Shown here one piece after another: positions 7,341 through 15,052 of a DNA stretch of 64,000 nt. Positions within the stretch are counted from its first letter, which is position 1. Every line of letters starts with the position of its first letter. The notes beneath the pieces are model-generated. The model was given only the letters and a program-made list of their open reading frames with translations. It made no database searches and was not told where the DNA came from. The stretch is from an uncultured Prevotella sp. GTDB lineage: Bacteria; Bacteroidota; Bacteroidia; Bacteroidales; Bacteroidaceae. The stretch covers positions 1 through 64,000 of the forward strand of contig URRR01000005.1 in assembly GCA_900550365.1 (NCBI GenBank), read 5' to 3'. The position numbers and the translations under genes were made by a program.

Positions 7341-8579
7341 ATGCAAAAGACGACGTATTCACCCGTAAAACCCTCAGAGCGGTACATCATTCTCGACGCT
7401 CTCAGAGGCTTTGCGCTGCTCGGCATCATCCTTGCCAACTATCCCGAGTTCTCTCTTTACACGTTCCAGCCTGAAGAAGTGGCGGCCGCCATGCCTACGG
7501 CCGGCATCGACAGTGTGGTAAGATACCTGCAATACGTACTGGTTGACGGCAAGTTCTACACCCTGTTCTCACTGCTTTTCGGCATGGGTTTCTCGATAAT
7601 CATCAGTCATGCGGCGCAGAGGGGCAACGGCGGATTCCGCCTGTTTTACCGCCGCATGGCCGTGTTGCTGCTCATAGGCTTCGTTCATCTGATGTTCATC
7701 TGGAGCGGAGACATACTTATGTTGTACGCATTGATGGGAATGGCGCTGCCCCTTTTCCGCAACGTCAGCGACCGCGGACTGCTGCGCTGGGCGGCGGCGT
7801 TCGTGCTGTTGCCCGTCGTTGTCGACACGGCAACGGCCCTGGCAGGCATCAGCCTGTCAGCCCCTGCGGTGCGTGCGCAGTGGCATTACTGCCGCATGTA
7901 CGGCATAACGGAGGAAAACTTCGGCTATTGGCTGCGCGATGCCGGCACGTATCGGGAGGTGTTCCAGTTCCTTGTGCAGGGCGCTTTGGTGCGTGTGCAG
8001 GAGTTTGTCGACGGCAACCGCTATTTCAAGGTTATGGGTCTGTTCATCCTCGGCTTCTATATCGGGCGGCGCAAGATGTACGCCGACCTTGAGAACTACC
8101 GCCCGCTGCTGCGCCGGACGGCTGTTGTCGGCTTCTCGCTCGGCATCCCCTTGTCGCTGGTTTACGCCTGGAGCGCCGTCAATGGTCATCCACTCGGCAC
8201 GCCTGCGCACGACGTTCTTTATCTCGTCAGCGTCTATCCAATGGGTCTGGCGTACATGGCCGGGCTGTGCCTGCTCTATCTCAAGAGCCGCAACGGCCGC
8301 CTCTGGCGCTGGTTAGCCTCACCGGGGCGCATGGCGCTGACCAACTATATCGGTCAGTCGGTTATCGGAATGTTCCTTTTTTACGGCACAGGTATGGGGC
8401 TCGGAGCCGCCTTCGGCCTTGCCCAGACTGAGCTGATAGCCCTCGGCGTGTTTGTTTTTCAGATTATCCTGAGCTGCCTTTGGCTCAGATACTGCCAGTT
8501 CGGCCCGCTCGAATGGATATGGCGCATGCTTAACTACGGCCGCACTTTCAGTCTGTTAAGCAAAAAAGTGAAACGCTGA
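7341..8579 (+). CDS. DUF418 domain-containing membrane protein
   Basis: A 412-residue integral membrane protein of the DUF418 family (YeiB-like), related to the acyltransferase-3/heparan acetyltransferase fold. It begins with the family motif RYIILDALRGFALLGIILAN (residues 14-33), has about ten membrane helices, contains FYTLFSLLFGMGF, and ends with the family signature FGPLEWIWR. It follows the EamA gene by 19 bases. Its stop codon (8577-8579) directly abuts the stop codon of the convergent thioredoxin-like gene. Physiological function of the family is not settled. Confidence 0.9.
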   Translation: MQKTTYSPVKPSERYIILDALRGFALLGIILANYPEFSLYTFQPEEVAAAMPTAGIDSVVRYLQYVLVDGKFYTLFSLLFGMGFSIIISHAAQRGNGGFRLFYRRMAVLLLIGFVHLMFIWSGDILMLYALMGMALPLFRNVSDRGLLRWAAAFVLLPVVVDTATALAGISLSAPAVRAQWHYCRMYGITEENFGYWLRDAGTYREVFQFLVQGALVRVQEFVDGNRYFKVMGLFILGFYIGRRKMYADLENYRPLLRRTAVVGFSLGIPLSLVYAWSAVNGHPLGTPAHDVLYLVSVYPMGLAYMAGLCLLYLKSRNGRLWRWLASPGRMALTNYIGQSVIGMFLFYGTGMGLGAAFGLAQTELIALGVFVFQIILSCLWLRYCQFGPLEWIWRMLNYGRTFSLLSKKVKR

Positions 8580-9110
8580 TCAGCGTCTTCCGAGTATGGA
8601 TTGCAGCGAGTCGGCCATCTCGCTTACGTTGACGGTGGCAAAACGCACGTCGCCCTGCGGGTCGACAAGATACAGCGTAGGTATCCACCTTATATTATAT
8701 GCCGCTGAAACGGCGCTCTCGCTCCATGCCACCGTCTCCCTGTGCTGAAGCCAGTCCATATCGTTTTCAGTAATGTAAGTACGCCATTCGGTCTCGTCCT
8801 CGTCAAAAGAGATGCCCACGACGGTAAGACCGAGCGGGGCGAATGTGGCATAAATATCCTTCAAGGCCTGCGTCTCGCGCTGGCAGTCGGGGCACCACGA
8901 CGCCCAGAACTCCAGCAGCACGTATCCGCCACGCATACTGCTGAGACGCAGTCCGTCAGGATGCTCGTCGGTTACGAGCACAATATCCGGAGCGGCAGTG
9001 CCCGGCTCAAGCAGCCCCTTGCCGTAATCACTTTCACCGTCGCCGCCTATCGTACATGCGGCAAACATAAAGACAGCCGCCATCAGGGGTAAAATCTTCT
9101 TAAAATCCAT
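8580..9110 (-). CDS. TlpA-like thioredoxin-fold lipoprotein
   Basis: A 176-residue thiol-disulfide oxidoreductase of the TlpA/ResA group anchored to a membrane facing the periplasm. The lipobox FAAC puts the acylated cysteine at residue 19. The thioredoxin domain spans about 38-174, with the redox motif WCPDC (C73 and C76) and the cis-proline loop RWIPTLYLVD. Such proteins reduce disulfides in secreted proteins or help cytochrome c maturation; no cytochrome genes are nearby. Its 3' end touches that of the DUF418 gene with no intervening base, so no separate terminator can fit. Confidence 0.88.
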   Translation of the reverse strand: MDFKKILPLMAAVFMFAACTIGGDGESDYGKGLLEPGTAAPDIVLVTDEHPDGLRLSSMRGGYVLLEFWASWCPDCQRETQALKDIYATFAPLGLTVVGISFDEDETEWRTYITENDMDWLQHRETVAWSESAVSAAYNIRWIPTLYLVDPQGDVRFATVNVSEMADSLQSILGRR

Positions 9111-9189
9111 ATTATATTTTAATAAGGTAAAACATCCGCCGCAACCGCAACGGCCGGCGGTGATAATGTCAATACTGTTAATTGCGACA

Positions 9190-9198
9190 GCAAATATA
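9190..9198 (-). promoter_or_regulatory. -7 promoter box, tlpA-like gene
   Basis: TATATTTGC on the minus strand, 80 bases before the start codon at 9110, fits the -7 consensus exactly. Confidence 0.6.
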
Positions 9199-9279
9199 CT
9201 TATAATATATTACCGTACATCACAACCGCGGCAAATAAATGCAAAAATTAAACATCCGACTCGCCGGCAAAGGCACTGC

Positions 9280-9360
9280 GGGAGACGGCAAACGGCATCG
9301 CAAACGACCGTCTTTCGCACGATAAAAGGCCGTCTTTTGGAGACCAAAAGACGGCCTTTC
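9280..9360. repeat. 22-base-phased GGCCGTC palindrome array (copy 1)
   Basis: Four heptamers start at 9284 (GACGGCA), 9306 (GACCGTC), 9328 (GGCCGTC) and 9350 (GACGGCC), each 22 bases apart. A weaker in-phase word, CGCCGGC, is at 9262. The last two form a perfect hairpin, 9325-9340 with 9344-9359, with a 3-base loop. Confidence 0.9.
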
Positions 9361-9703
9361 ATATTGTAAGCAAACCGCTGCCGTCAGGTTAAACAGCAGT
9401 AATTACAGACCCGTTTTTAATCCGGATAATAAGCAAACATATGCGGTTTGATTACAGTTTTCATGTCATCATCCGCAAACGGGCCTGCACGCACACGGTT
9501 TCAGCCCGTCACCGGCAGGCCATAAACTTACAATCTGACACTTACATTTTGTCCTAAAAGTCGCTATTTATTGTCATAAAGAAATATATCAGGCATCATA
9601 TTTTACTTTATCAAACCGTTTCGGTTTCTTTATGTCATTTTCTCTCAAATCGCGTTTACTGACATAAAAATATTTTAAAACTATACATTTCAGCAGCATT
9701 TAT

Positions 9704-9736
9704 TTTGCTTATACGGTTACTTTTCTGTATATTTGC
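9704..9736 (+). promoter_or_regulatory. ptb promoter
   Basis: TTTG (9704-9707), 20 bases, then TATATTTGC (9728-9736): a complete Bacteroidota promoter. It leaves a leader of about 100 bases before the ATG at 9842. Confidence 0.75.
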
Positions 9737-9841
9737 TGACGTGAATATGTGATGCGGTACGGCAAAAGAAATCTGGAAGCTGCACTTTCATCTTGCTTCT
9801 GCTCCCGCTTTCACCATATCCGCCTAACCAATTTATTGACC

Positions 9842-10744
9842 ATGGACACGATACGAAACTTTAATGACCTTACAGCCAGGCTGAAACAGGCCGGCGGACG
9901 CAAGCGGGTGGCTATGGCATGCCCAGCCGACCCGCATACCGAATACGTAGTCAGGCGTGCCCTTGACGAGGGTATCGCTGACTTTATCCTTGTGTGTGCC
10001 GGACAGCCTGCGCCTGAGTTCGCCGCCCTTTGCAGGCAATACCCGGGCCATGCCGAGGCCTTGACTGAGGCCGACGCCGACTCTACAGCACGCCGTGCGG
10101 TAGAACTGGTGCGCACGGGGCATGCCGACATACTGATGAAAGGCACACTTAACACTGACAATCTGCTGCACGCCGTACTCGATAAGGAGCACGGGCTGCT
10201 TGAGCCGGGCCGCGTGCTGAGCCACGTCACGGCTACGTTCATACCGGCATACGGCAAAATGCTCGTTTTCGCCGATGCCGCCGTGATACCCCGCCCCACG
10301 CTTGAGCAGTTTGACGCGATACTCTGTTACGCCGCCGGCGTGAGCCGCCGCTTGGGCGTTGAGCGCCCTGCCGTGGCCTTGGTAAACTTCACCGAGAAGG
10401 TGAACAGCAAATTCCCTCATTCCATTTACTATGAAGAACTGAAGCGCCGCGCCGCCGAGGGGCGTTACGGCGACATATGCGTAGACGGCCCGATGGACGT
10501 AAAGACAGCACTCGACACCGAGAGCGGACTCATCAAAGGCATCGCCTCGCCCGTAGCAGGCAATGCTGACGTACTGATATTCCCCAACATCGAGTCAGGC
10601 AACGTGTTCTACAAGACTATCACTTTATTTGCCTCAGCCGAGACGGCAGGCATGCTTTGCGGCACCACGGCCCCTGTCGTAGTAGCCTCGAGAGCAGACT
10701 CGTGCGAGTCAAAGTTCTACAGTCTGGCCATGGCATGCTGTTAG
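9842..10744 (+). CDS. ptb: Phosphate butyryltransferase (phosphate acyltransferase)
   Basis: Converts an acyl-CoA (butyryl-CoA or a branched/short relative) and phosphate to acyl-phosphate and CoA in the cytoplasm. The 300-residue protein has the PTA/PTB fold, with the MKGTLNTDNLLHAVL segment, SHVTA, and FADAAVIPRPTLEQ, plus a C-terminal FPNIESGNVFYKT motif. An upstream in-frame ATG at 9749 exists, but MDTIRNF at 9842 is preferred because it matches the family's usual length. The partner butyrate kinase gene follows after 236 bases of AATTATGA-type repeat. Together they make ATP by substrate-level phosphorylation. The true substrate (butyryl, isobutyryl, isovaleryl) is open. Confidence 0.93.
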   Translation: MDTIRNFNDLTARLKQAGGRKRVAMACPADPHTEYVVRRALDEGIADFILVCAGQPAPEFAALCRQYPGHAEALTEADADSTARRAVELVRTGHADILMKGTLNTDNLLHAVLDKEHGLLEPGRVLSHVTATFIPAYGKMLVFADAAVIPRPTLEQFDAILCYAAGVSRRLGVERPAVALVNFTEKVNSKFPHSIYYEELKRRAAEGRYGDICVDGPMDVKTALDTESGLIKGIASPVAGNADVLIFPNIESGNVFYKTITLFASAETAGMLCGTTAPVVVASRADSCESKFYSLAMACC

Positions 10745-10980
10745 TTAATTCATAATTCACAATTCATAATTCATAATTGGGCGGATGGACAGTTCATAAT
10801 TCATAATTCACAATTCATAATTGGGTGGGTGTTCACGCTTGCGCAATAAGACCGTTTATGAATTATGAACTATGGATTGAATAATTATGAATTGTGAATT
10901 ATGAATTATGAATGGACAAAATTGTGAATTATGAATTATAAATTATGAATTATGAATTGAATAATTATGAATTAAAAAAC
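10745..10980. repeat. ATTATGA heptad-word region between ptb and buk
   Basis: Several blocks of AATTCATAATTCACAATTC on the left (10746-10830) are complementary to blocks of AATTATGAATTGTGAATT on the right (10857-10976), so the whole spacer can fold into a large hairpin. The right end reaches the ATG of buk. In one frame it reads as a spurious N-terminal extension of buk. Confidence 0.85.
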
Positions 10981-12039
10981 ATGTTGATATTCGTTATAAA
11001 CCCCGGTTCTACGTCAACGAAAATCGCCGTTTACGACGACGAGAAGCCCATATGGATGACCGGCGCGCATCATCCCGTAAGCGAGCTGGCAGCCTTCAGG
11101 CATATCAGCGACCAGTATGAATACCGCAAGAACTTCATCTTGCAACGTCTTGCCGACGCCGGGATAAAGCTTAATTTCGATGCCGTTATCGGACGTGGAG
11201 GCCTGCTTCACCCTCTGAGCGGCGGCGTCTATGCCGTCAACGAGAAAATGAAGCACGACCTGCTGAACGCCGAACGCGAGCACGCATGTAACCTCGGAGC
11301 GCTCATTGCCGACGAGATTGCCTCTGAATGCGGCTGCCCCGCCTATATCGCCGACCCCGTAGTGGTTGACGAGATGTGCCCCGAGGCACGCCTGACAGGC
11401 ATCCCCGGCATAGAGCGGAAGTCTATTTTCCACGCCTTGAACCAGAAAGCCGTGGCCCGCAGATACGCCGCGTCGCAGGGCAAGAAGTATGAGGACATGC
11501 GCCTGATAGTGGCTCATCTGGGCGGCGGAATGTCTGTTGGAGCTCACGTTTACGGCCGTGTTATCGACGTAAACAACGCCCTTGACGGCGAAGGTCCGTT
11601 CACTCCGGAGCGTGCCGGAACGCTGCCGGCCGGCCAACTGGTTGACCTCTGCTTCAGCGGCAAGTATTCAATAAAGCAGGTGAAACAGCTAATAAGCGGC
11701 AAGGGAGGGCTTACCGCCCACCTCGGCAACAACGACATGATAACCATATCACGCCTTGCCGAGGAGGGAGAAGAGCCTTACCGCGGCGTGGTAAGCGCCA
11801 TGATATACACCATAGCCAAGCAGATTGGCGCGATGTACGTGGCCATGAACGGACAGGTTGACGCGATAATACTGACCGGAGGCGTGGCTCACAGCGACTA
11901 TTGCATAAACGAGCTGCGCCCGAGAATTGACTATCTCGCCCCGATAGAGGTGATTCCGGGTGAGAACGAGATGGGCTCTCTGGCCTACAACGCCCTCGGA
12001 GTGCTTCGTGGCGAGCTTCCTCTTAAAGAATATAAATAG
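10981..12039 (+). CDS. buk: Butyrate kinase
   Basis: Transfers phosphate from butyryl-phosphate (or a related acyl-phosphate) to ADP, giving ATP and the free acid. The 352-residue protein belongs to the acetate/butyrate kinase branch of the ASKHA superfamily. It begins MLIFVINPGSTSTKIAVY, with the phosphate-1 loop at residues 7-14, and contains LIVAHLGGGMSVGAH, the DGEGPFTPERAG motif, and the adenosine loop ILTGGVAHS. Earlier in-frame ATGs fall in the AATTATGA repeat and are rejected; the start at 10981 matches the family N-terminus. It pairs with ptb upstream and is followed by a hairpin terminator. Confidence 0.95.
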   Translation: MLIFVINPGSTSTKIAVYDDEKPIWMTGAHHPVSELAAFRHISDQYEYRKNFILQRLADAGIKLNFDAVIGRGGLLHPLSGGVYAVNEKMKHDLLNAEREHACNLGALIADEIASECGCPAYIADPVVVDEMCPEARLTGIPGIERKSIFHALNQKAVARRYAASQGKKYEDMRLIVAHLGGGMSVGAHVYGRVIDVNNALDGEGPFTPERAGTLPAGQLVDLCFSGKYSIKQVKQLISGKGGLTAHLGNNDMITISRLAEEGEEPYRGVVSAMIYTIAKQIGAMYVAMNGQVDAIILTGGVAHSDYCINELRPRIDYLAPIEVIPGENEMGSLAYNALGVLRGELPLKEYK

Positions 12040-12045
12040 GTAAAC

Positions 12046-12112
12046 AATTAAGAATTAAGGGCGCAGTGAAATGCCGTAAAGCCCTTAATTCTTAATTTTA
12101 TTGTCTTTTTTT
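12046..12112 (+). terminator. buk terminator built from TTAAGAA words
   Basis: AATTAAGAATTAAGGGC (12046-12062) pairs perfectly with 12081-12097 around an 18-base loop, followed closely by seven T (12106-12112). This is an intrinsic terminator made from the same heptad words as the repeat at 6300-6415. Confidence 0.8.
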
Positions 12113-12139
12113 CGCAGCCGTAATGTAAAATACGAAAGT

Positions 12140-12148
12140 TATCTTTGC
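12140..12148 (+). promoter_or_regulatory. -7 promoter box, phosphoesterase gene
   Basis: TATCTTTGC fits the -7 consensus. It shows that the TTG at 12150 cannot be the start codon and supports the ATG at 12177. Confidence 0.7.
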
Positions 12149-12176
12149 CTTGGATAAAAACCAAAAAGCATTGCGT

Positions 12177-13610
12177 ATGAAGGCAAAGATATTAGCTTTA
12201 CTCTTCCTGTGCACGGTGTTCATGGGAGGCGGAGTGCCCCGGCAGACGGTTTTCAGCATATCGGGCAAGGTGGCCGATACCGGCGGAAACGGCATCGGTG
12301 GCGTAGTAGTTAACGACGGTGTGAACTTTACCGTCACCGGCGCGGACGGCCGCTGGAAGCTGCTGACCGACACTCTGCTAAGCAAGCACATAAGTATATC
12401 CACCCCGGCGGACTATCGCCTGCCTGCCGATGACGGCATCGCCGCCGGTTTCTATGTGTCTGTAGGCGAAGCGCTGGCGGCCGGAGGACATGACTTTATC
12501 CTGGAACGGCGCACTGAACAGTCTGACAACTTTTATTACTTAGCTATATCTGACCCGCAGGTACGTACTCAGGAAGACATGAGGCGGTGGCGCACGGAGA
12601 CAATGACCGACATCCGCCGCACTACAGATTCATTAGGGCGGAGCCGCGAAGTGGTAGGCGTTGCCTTGGGCGACCTCGTGTTTGACAACATGCCTCTGTA
12701 TGAAGACTATATCAACTCGGTAAAAAATTCGGGCATGACGATGTTCCAGTGCATCGGCAACCATGACTTTGACAAGCGCTGGCAGGACCTTCACAATATG
12801 CGTCTGGGCACTCCCGTATATGCCGAAATGGAGTATAACAGACACTTCGGGCCGACAGATTATTCGTTCAACATCGGCAAAGTACACATCGTTACGATGA
12901 AAAACATTGACTATGCCGGCAACTGCAAGTACATGGAAAACATATCAGACAGACAACTGGCATGGCTGGAAAAGGACCTGAGCTACGTGCCGAAAGGCTC
13001 GCTCGTGATACTTAACATGCACGCCGCGGGCTGGAACGTGGTGAGCGAAGACGGCAACGTGCGCAGCGCACGGCAGCTTGAGGATGTGCTCAAGGACTAC
13101 CGCGTACACGTGTTATGCGGCCACACGCACTATTACCAGAACGTAAAAGTCAGCGAAAACCTGTACCAGCACAACATCGGAGCTGCCTGCGGAGCATGGT
13201 GGGCAGGCGGAGTGAACCGCTGCGGCGCGCCTAACGGCTACCTGATAGCTGACGTGCGGGGCGACAAGTTGAGCTGGATATACAAGTCGACGGGCTTTTC
13301 AGAGAGTCATCAGATAAGGATATACGGGCGCGGAGAGTTCTCCTCGCAGCGTGACTACATCGTGGCCAACGTGTGGGACTATGACGACGGCTGCAAGGTG
13401 GAATGGCTTCAGGACGGCAAACCTATGGGAGCAATGGAGCAGATAACCGACGTTGACGAGGCCTATATAAAACAGACGGGCAAGCGAGACACGCGTTCGT
13501 TCACGGCTCACCTGTTCAGATGCCGGCCGGAAGGCGACTACAAAGAAATCAAGGTGGTGTTTACCAACCGTTCGGGTGAACGTTTTACTGCGACGGTAAA
13601 CAACAAGTGA
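12177..13610 (+). CDS. Exported calcineurin-like phosphoesterase
   Basis: A 477-residue secreted metallophosphoesterase. It has a signal peptide (residues 1-20) and then an N-terminal immunoglobulin-like/metallophosphatase-N domain (about 28-105, with SGKVADTGGNGIGGV). The calcineurin-like catalytic domain (about 115-330) shows the metal motifs in order: SDPQ, ALGDLVFD, CIGNHDFD, a LNMHAAG histidine and CGHTHYYQ. A C-terminal beta-rich domain of the phosphoesterase-C type follows (about 335-475). This three-part layout is characteristic of Bacteroidota enzymes. The substrate is unknown; phosphodiesters or phospholipid-derived compounds are possible. Confidence 0.92.
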   Translation: MKAKILALLFLCTVFMGGGVPRQTVFSISGKVADTGGNGIGGVVVNDGVNFTVTGADGRWKLLTDTLLSKHISISTPADYRLPADDGIAAGFYVSVGEALAAGGHDFILERRTEQSDNFYYLAISDPQVRTQEDMRRWRTETMTDIRRTTDSLGRSREVVGVALGDLVFDNMPLYEDYINSVKNSGMTMFQCIGNHDFDKRWQDLHNMRLGTPVYAEMEYNRHFGPTDYSFNIGKVHIVTMKNIDYAGNCKYMENISDRQLAWLEKDLSYVPKGSLVILNMHAAGWNVVSEDGNVRSARQLEDVLKDYRVHVLCGHTHYYQNVKVSENLYQHNIGAACGAWWAGGVNRCGAPNGYLIADVRGDKLSWIYKSTGFSESHQIRIYGRGEFSSQRDYIVANVWDYDDGCKVEWLQDGKPMGAMEQITDVDEAYIKQTGKRDTRSFTAHLFRCRPEGDYKEIKVVFTNRSGERFTATVNNK

Positions 13611-13726
13611 AAGAGCCCGGCGCATCAACTTGCGGCCGGCATATCGCCCTGAGACTCAACGCATTACGTCATACCTGAACATATACCATGATAAAACGCA
13701 CGGCGCCTTCAATGGTACGCCATTGT

Positions 13727-13808
13727 AAAAGACGGTCTTTTGGCTTGCAAAAGGCCGTCTTTCACACGATAAAAGGCCGTCTTTTGGAAATCAAAAGACG
13801 GCCTTTCG
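13727..13808. repeat. 22-base-phased GGCCGTC palindrome array (copy 2)
   Basis: Words start at 13731 (GACGGTC), 13753 and 13775 (GGCCGTC) and 13797 (GACGGCC), spaced exactly 22 bases. It lies between convergent genes. The spacer TTTCACACGATAAAA nearly repeats one in the copy at 9280. Confidence 0.9.
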
Positions 13809-13905
13809 CAAAACCATAGCTGGAGAGTCTTCAGCCGACGGGTTGACTAACAGGCTTCAGCTCCTGCCACCCGAATGACGTGATGACTTCTCTACGTCCT
13901 TAAAC

Positions 13906-14373
13906 TCACTTGCCGGCAGCGGGGAATACGTCACCCTGAATGAATACGCCGTCGGTCATCGGACTGTCGTCAGCACCGAAAACGTCGGCCTTATACTGTA
14001 TGCACATTACCGTCATAGGCCCGTTGCCCGTGTTGCGCAGCGCACGTTTGCCGGCCGGAGCGACGCGCACGAGGCTGCCCTCGCTTACCGCAAACACGTC
14101 ATCATCAACACGGAACTCGCCTTCTCCCTTGATTACCATGTACAACTCCTCATGCGTCTTATGGGCGTGCAGGAACGCGCTGCCCTCACCGGGAGCGAAC
14201 GTCTGGAGTGACATCTCCATGCCGGTAGACTTCAAAGCCTGGCCGGTGAACACCTTACCTTTCATCTTAACGTCAGGCCCCATCTGCAGTTCATAGTCAC
14301 GTACCTCGTCAAACTTACCGGCAGAGACAGCCGTATAGTTTGCTCCTTCACTTAGTTTCTTCAGTTCTTTCAT
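13906..14373 (-). CDS. Cupin domain protein
   Basis: A 155-residue cytoplasmic protein with a single conserved cupin barrel (about residues 55-130). Motif 1 (APGEGSAFLHAHKTHEELYM) supplies the metal-binding histidines and glutamate, and motif 2 surrounds GSLVRVAPAGKRALRN. It could be a small-molecule-binding or dioxygenase-like protein; no substrate can be named. The start at 14373 is chosen because the longer frame beginning at 14412 would start inside the promoter (14409-14417). It is divergent from an HxlR regulator, and its promoter overlaps AGTA/TACT repeats, so it is probably the regulator's target. Confidence 0.88.
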   Translation of the reverse strand: MKELKKLSEGANYTAVSAGKFDEVRDYELQMGPDVKMKGKVFTGQALKSTGMEMSLQTFAPGEGSAFLHAHKTHEELYMVIKGEGEFRVDDDVFAVSEGSLVRVAPAGKRALRNTGNGPMTVMCIQYKADVFGADDSPMTDGVFIQGDVFPAAGK

Positions 14374-14408
14374 GTCTGTTCGCTTTTTATCTGTTTGTCT
14401 ATAACAAT

Positions 14409-14439
14409 GCAAAGTTACTTAAATACTTGTTCTTTTGCA
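14409..14439 (-). promoter_or_regulatory. Cupin gene promoter with TACTT repeat operator
   Basis: On the minus strand, TTGC (14439-14436), 18 bases, and TAACTTTGC (14417-14409) form a promoter. The plus-strand stretch TTACTTAAATACTT (14415-14428) overlaps its spacer and edge and contains two TACTT half-sites, like the AGTAAGTAA sites at the other HxlR locus. Confidence 0.6.
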
Positions 14440-14559
14440 ATAAGTGAGAATAACGAAACCAGGTTACGCCGACGTTACCAATGGTGTTTCTCAATGCTTT
14501 ACGCCACAGGCTTTTACAATGTTTAACGTTATGCGCCTCACAGTTTCGTCCATATTGGT

Positions 14560-14568
14560 TACTTTTGT
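14560..14568 (+). promoter_or_regulatory. hxlR copy 2 promoter
   Basis: TACTTTTGT, followed by AGA, is the same sequence as the promoter of the first HxlR gene (2348-2340, minus strand). This supports common ancestry and similar autoregulation. Confidence 0.55.
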
Positions 14569-14589
14569 AGACCGAACAGCGATTTTATT

Positions 14590-14961
14590 ATGCAGAAAAC
14601 AGATATTGATTATGCAATGTTCCCGACGTGTCCGATAAGGAACGTGCTCTCACGCATAGGCGACAAATGGTCTATGCTGGTGATTTATACGCTTGAAAGG
14701 TACGGCGTGCTCCGCTTCAATGAGCTGAAGCTATACATCCCCGACATATCAAAGAAGATGCTTTCCGCGACATTGAAGGTGCTTGAGGCTGACGGACTGA
14801 TTAGCCGTAAGGCATACACGGAGATTCCGCCGAGGGTCGAGTACAGCCTTACTCAGCGCGGCATGAGCCTCATCCCGTTACTTGACCAACTGGTAGAATG
14901 GGCATCAGCCAATATGGCTGACATAATAAGGGACAGAAAAAACTATAAAAATAATTCATAA
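14590..14961 (+). CDS. HxlR family transcriptional regulator (copy 2)
   Basis: A 123-residue winged-helix regulator, clearly paralogous to the product of 1939-2313: both share CPIRNxLxRxxDKWS, PDISxKML and EIPPRVEYxLTQR. The conserved cysteine is at residue 14. It is divergent from the cupin gene, which it probably represses. The last codons (encoding NNS) and the TAA stop lie within the left arm of an AATTATGA-type inverted repeat (14951-14984), so the C-terminal tail has been supplied by the repeat. Confidence 0.92.
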   Translation: MQKTDIDYAMFPTCPIRNVLSRIGDKWSMLVIYTLERYGVLRFNELKLYIPDISKKMLSATLKVLEADGLISRKAYTEIPPRVEYSLTQRGMSLIPLLDQLVEWASANMADIIRDRKNYKNNS

Positions 14962-15048
14962 TTTACAATTCATAATTCATAATTAAACCGGTACGCATGA
15001 TTACGCCGCCAACCCAATTATGAATTATGAATTGTGAATTATGAATTA
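14951..15048. repeat. ATTATGA heptad-word inverted repeat
   Basis: The left arm (14951-14984) and right arm (15016-15048) are complementary over about 33 bases with roughly one mismatch and a 31-base loop. The repeat separates the converging hxlR and nadB genes and includes the hxlR stop codon. It may act as a two-way terminator. Confidence 0.85.
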
Positions 15049-15052
15049 ATAA

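Larger units (their letters stand above)
9111..9841. other. 730-base intergenic region between divergent genes
   Basis: Contains the tlpA-like promoter (9190-9198, minus strand), a four-word 22-base-phased GGCCGTC array (9280-9360) and the ptb promoter (9704-9736). The open frames here overlap these elements and show no family resemblance, so I call none of them. Nothing recognisable is seen between 9361 and 9700, which is AT-rich. Confidence 0.6.

Noticed and set aside
9280..9360. Regularly spaced palindromes resembling a CRISPR array
   Set aside because: Repeats are only about 15 bases with 7-base spacers, alternate in orientation, and no cas genes are present anywhere in the window.
9160..9369. 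69-residue plus-strand frame
   Set aside because: It overlaps the minus-strand promoter at 9190-9198 and runs through the palindrome array; no family resemblance.
10945..10980. N-terminal extension of butyrate kinase (MNYELNNYELKN)
   Set aside because: It is the translation of the ATTATGA repeat; the family N-terminus begins at the ATG at 10981.
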